Shown here piece after piece: positions 62,641 through 64,000 of a stretch of 64,000 nt of DNA. Both the position numbers and the translations under genes were made by a program. The stretch comes from Strigamia acuminata (lineage: Eukaryota; Arthropoda; Chilopoda; Geophilomorpha; Linotaeniidae), in assembly GCA_949358305.1 (NCBI GenBank), contig OX442314.1, positions 12,455,060 through 12,519,059 on the forward strand. Reading direction: 5' to 3'. The stretch's first letter is position 1. Every line of letters begins with the position of its first letter. Under the pieces are notes generated by a model. That model was given only the letters and a program-made list of their open reading frames with translations. It did not search any database and was not told the DNA's origin.

Positions 62641-62816
62641 AAGTGCACCCCTTTTTTATTTTTATGTAATAAATTTTGTGTTTGTTTTTCAATTGCCCCA
62701 AACGTTTCAGTGTTTGTTTGTATCAGTATTTTACACTTATGATTAAAAGTTCCTCTTTCTACGTAGTTGCGCGCAGTGCGGAGAGACGGTGAAAAAATGA
62801 GGTATACTTTCTCAAG

Positions 62817-62992
62817 TATACTCTTGTTCGACTCAAGAGTGTACCCTTCTCCCATTGGTAATATGGTATTACTACTACTAGGAGAAGTAGTTCTTATTTT
62901 TATTATTATTGTTACTACATTTTTGGATCACTACACCAGTGATACGTCGGCCAATGGGAGAAGGGTACACTCTTGAGTCGAACAAGAGTATA
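62817..62992. mobile_element. Non-autonomous TIR element (family 1, copy B)
   Basis: Inverted repeats of about 42 bp start TATACTCTTGTTCGACTCAA and run to the CCCATTGG segment, with the complement at 62951-62992. The TA flanks and the internal ACTACTAGGAGAAGTAGT and GGATCACTACACCAGT segments match the element at 6584-7014. This copy is shorter (176 against 431 bp). Confidence 0.85.
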
Positions 62993-63030
62993 GAGAAGAA
63001 ATAGTTTGCAATTTAAATAATCCATTTATA

Positions 63031-63215
63031 CTAGGTTTACATGCACTGAATATTTCGAGTGATGCGAAAATCTAATTGTTGTGTTTACATGCAGAAAATA
63101 ATTTAATAAAAATAGTTTGAGTTCATTCGAATTAAACAACCTTCTGCGAGGGATTATTCACTATTCAAATAATCCTTGTCATCTCACTCGAAATATTCCG
63201 TGCATGTAAACTTAG
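63031..63215. mobile_element. Non-autonomous TIR element (family 3)
   Basis: About 35-bp inverted repeats beginning CTAGGTTTACATGCACTGAA and ending with the near-complement. TTTATA on both sides is a probable 6-bp target duplication. The element is 185 bp and non-coding. Confidence 0.8.
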
Positions 63216-64000
63216 TTTATATAGCAAGTAATAAATATTGCTAACAAACAAATGAAGCATAAAGCCGGAACTAAGACTTATAAAGCATTCCGCCGCAATT
63301 ATCGAATATAACCCCTAGACACCTGCCGTTATTAAATTAAATATAATATTCGAGGTTGCGACAAGTTTCGTCTTTGTGTTTATTATTTACAGCAAGAGAG
63401 TTCGTGACAGATCAGTAGACTCTGAACTGTCGTGTACAAAGAAATGGGTTAAGTATTTTGTCTCCCGTATAATTATTTTAGGACTAATTTCTTTTCAGTC
63501 TCGTAGGCTTAATTATCATTTGATGTTTATGGGCTTGTTTTTATTGAGGAAGTGGAATGGCTGTTTGGGATGATGAGACTTGTCTTCTCGATTGTTCCTT
63601 TGTGTCTCGTGTGTGGCCATCAGGGAATTACTTCAAAACAGAGAAAACAAAGTTCGAGAAAGAGGTCAAAGGGGTTAAACGAGTTTACAGAGAGGAAAGG
63701 AATAAAATTTTCTTTAAGGTTTGGAACAATCGATAACTTTTTTGATTTTTTTTTTTTTTTTTTAGATTTTTTTAATAAAAAGTTTTTTTTGTCAATAGTT
63801 TATCTTGAATTTAGGTTTCGAGTGGTAAATCCAACGATATGTGATCGGTTTTTCACCTCGCAAACCCTGAGATTGTAAAAATGGGCGCTCTATAGCTGAA
63901 CTCTAAATTGGGGTCGATTAAACAAACGGAAAGGTGAAGGACAGAAAAGTTTTAAAAATCTCAAAGGTATGAAGAAGTATTTTTTTTTGTTGATGGAATT
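63216..64000. other. Right end of window, no gene seen
   Basis: AT-rich sequence with T tracts at about 63749-63764. The short frames here match no family I know. Confidence 0.5.

Overview
The window is nuclear DNA of an arthropod, most likely a hexapod. It is AT-rich and intron-dense, its two conserved genes are metazoan, and its mobile DNA consists of Copia, hAT-like and short inverted-repeat elements. The exact order cannot be settled from sequence alone; a springtail or a hemipteroid insect are both possible.

Region 1 (1-18018, minus strand) holds the 5' two thirds of a ryanodine receptor gene. I could thread 56 constitutive exons plus one alternative exon with consistent phases from the start codon to the left edge, about 3,230 residues of a protein that is usually about 5,100 residues. 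The gene contains a mutually exclusive exon pair in SPRY domain 2, a 12-nt microexon, and several non-autonomous inverted-repeat elements in its introns, two of them only 12-16 nt from a 5' splice site.

Region 2 (18.9-24.0 kb) is a small cluster of three intronless genes that combine a signal peptide with a BTB/POZ domain. Two are tandem MATH-BTB paralogues on the minus strand; the third, on the plus strand, has a long N-terminal region of unknown type and a C-terminal BTB. BTB proteins are normally cytosolic or nuclear, so a secreted BTB family is the most unusual biology here.

Region 3 (24380-58476, plus strand) is a complete TRIM9-type RING E3 ligase gene, 8 coding exons and about 686 residues (RING, two B-boxes, coiled coil, FN3, SPRY). 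Its 22.7-kb first intron carries an intronless antisense leucine-rich-repeat gene. Intron 4 carries a decayed copy of part of the RNA kinase CLP1. Intron 5 carries an intact, very recent Copia retrotransposon with matching 239-bp LTRs, a 5-bp target duplication and one 1609-codon gag-pol frame.

Region 4 (58.5-64.0 kb) lies downstream of TRIM9 and is mostly non-coding. It contains a hAT-like non-autonomous element with an 8-bp target duplication, into which a 3' fragment of a non-LTR retrotransposon has inserted, and two more short inverted-repeat elements. One of these belongs to the same family as an element in a ryanodine receptor intron.
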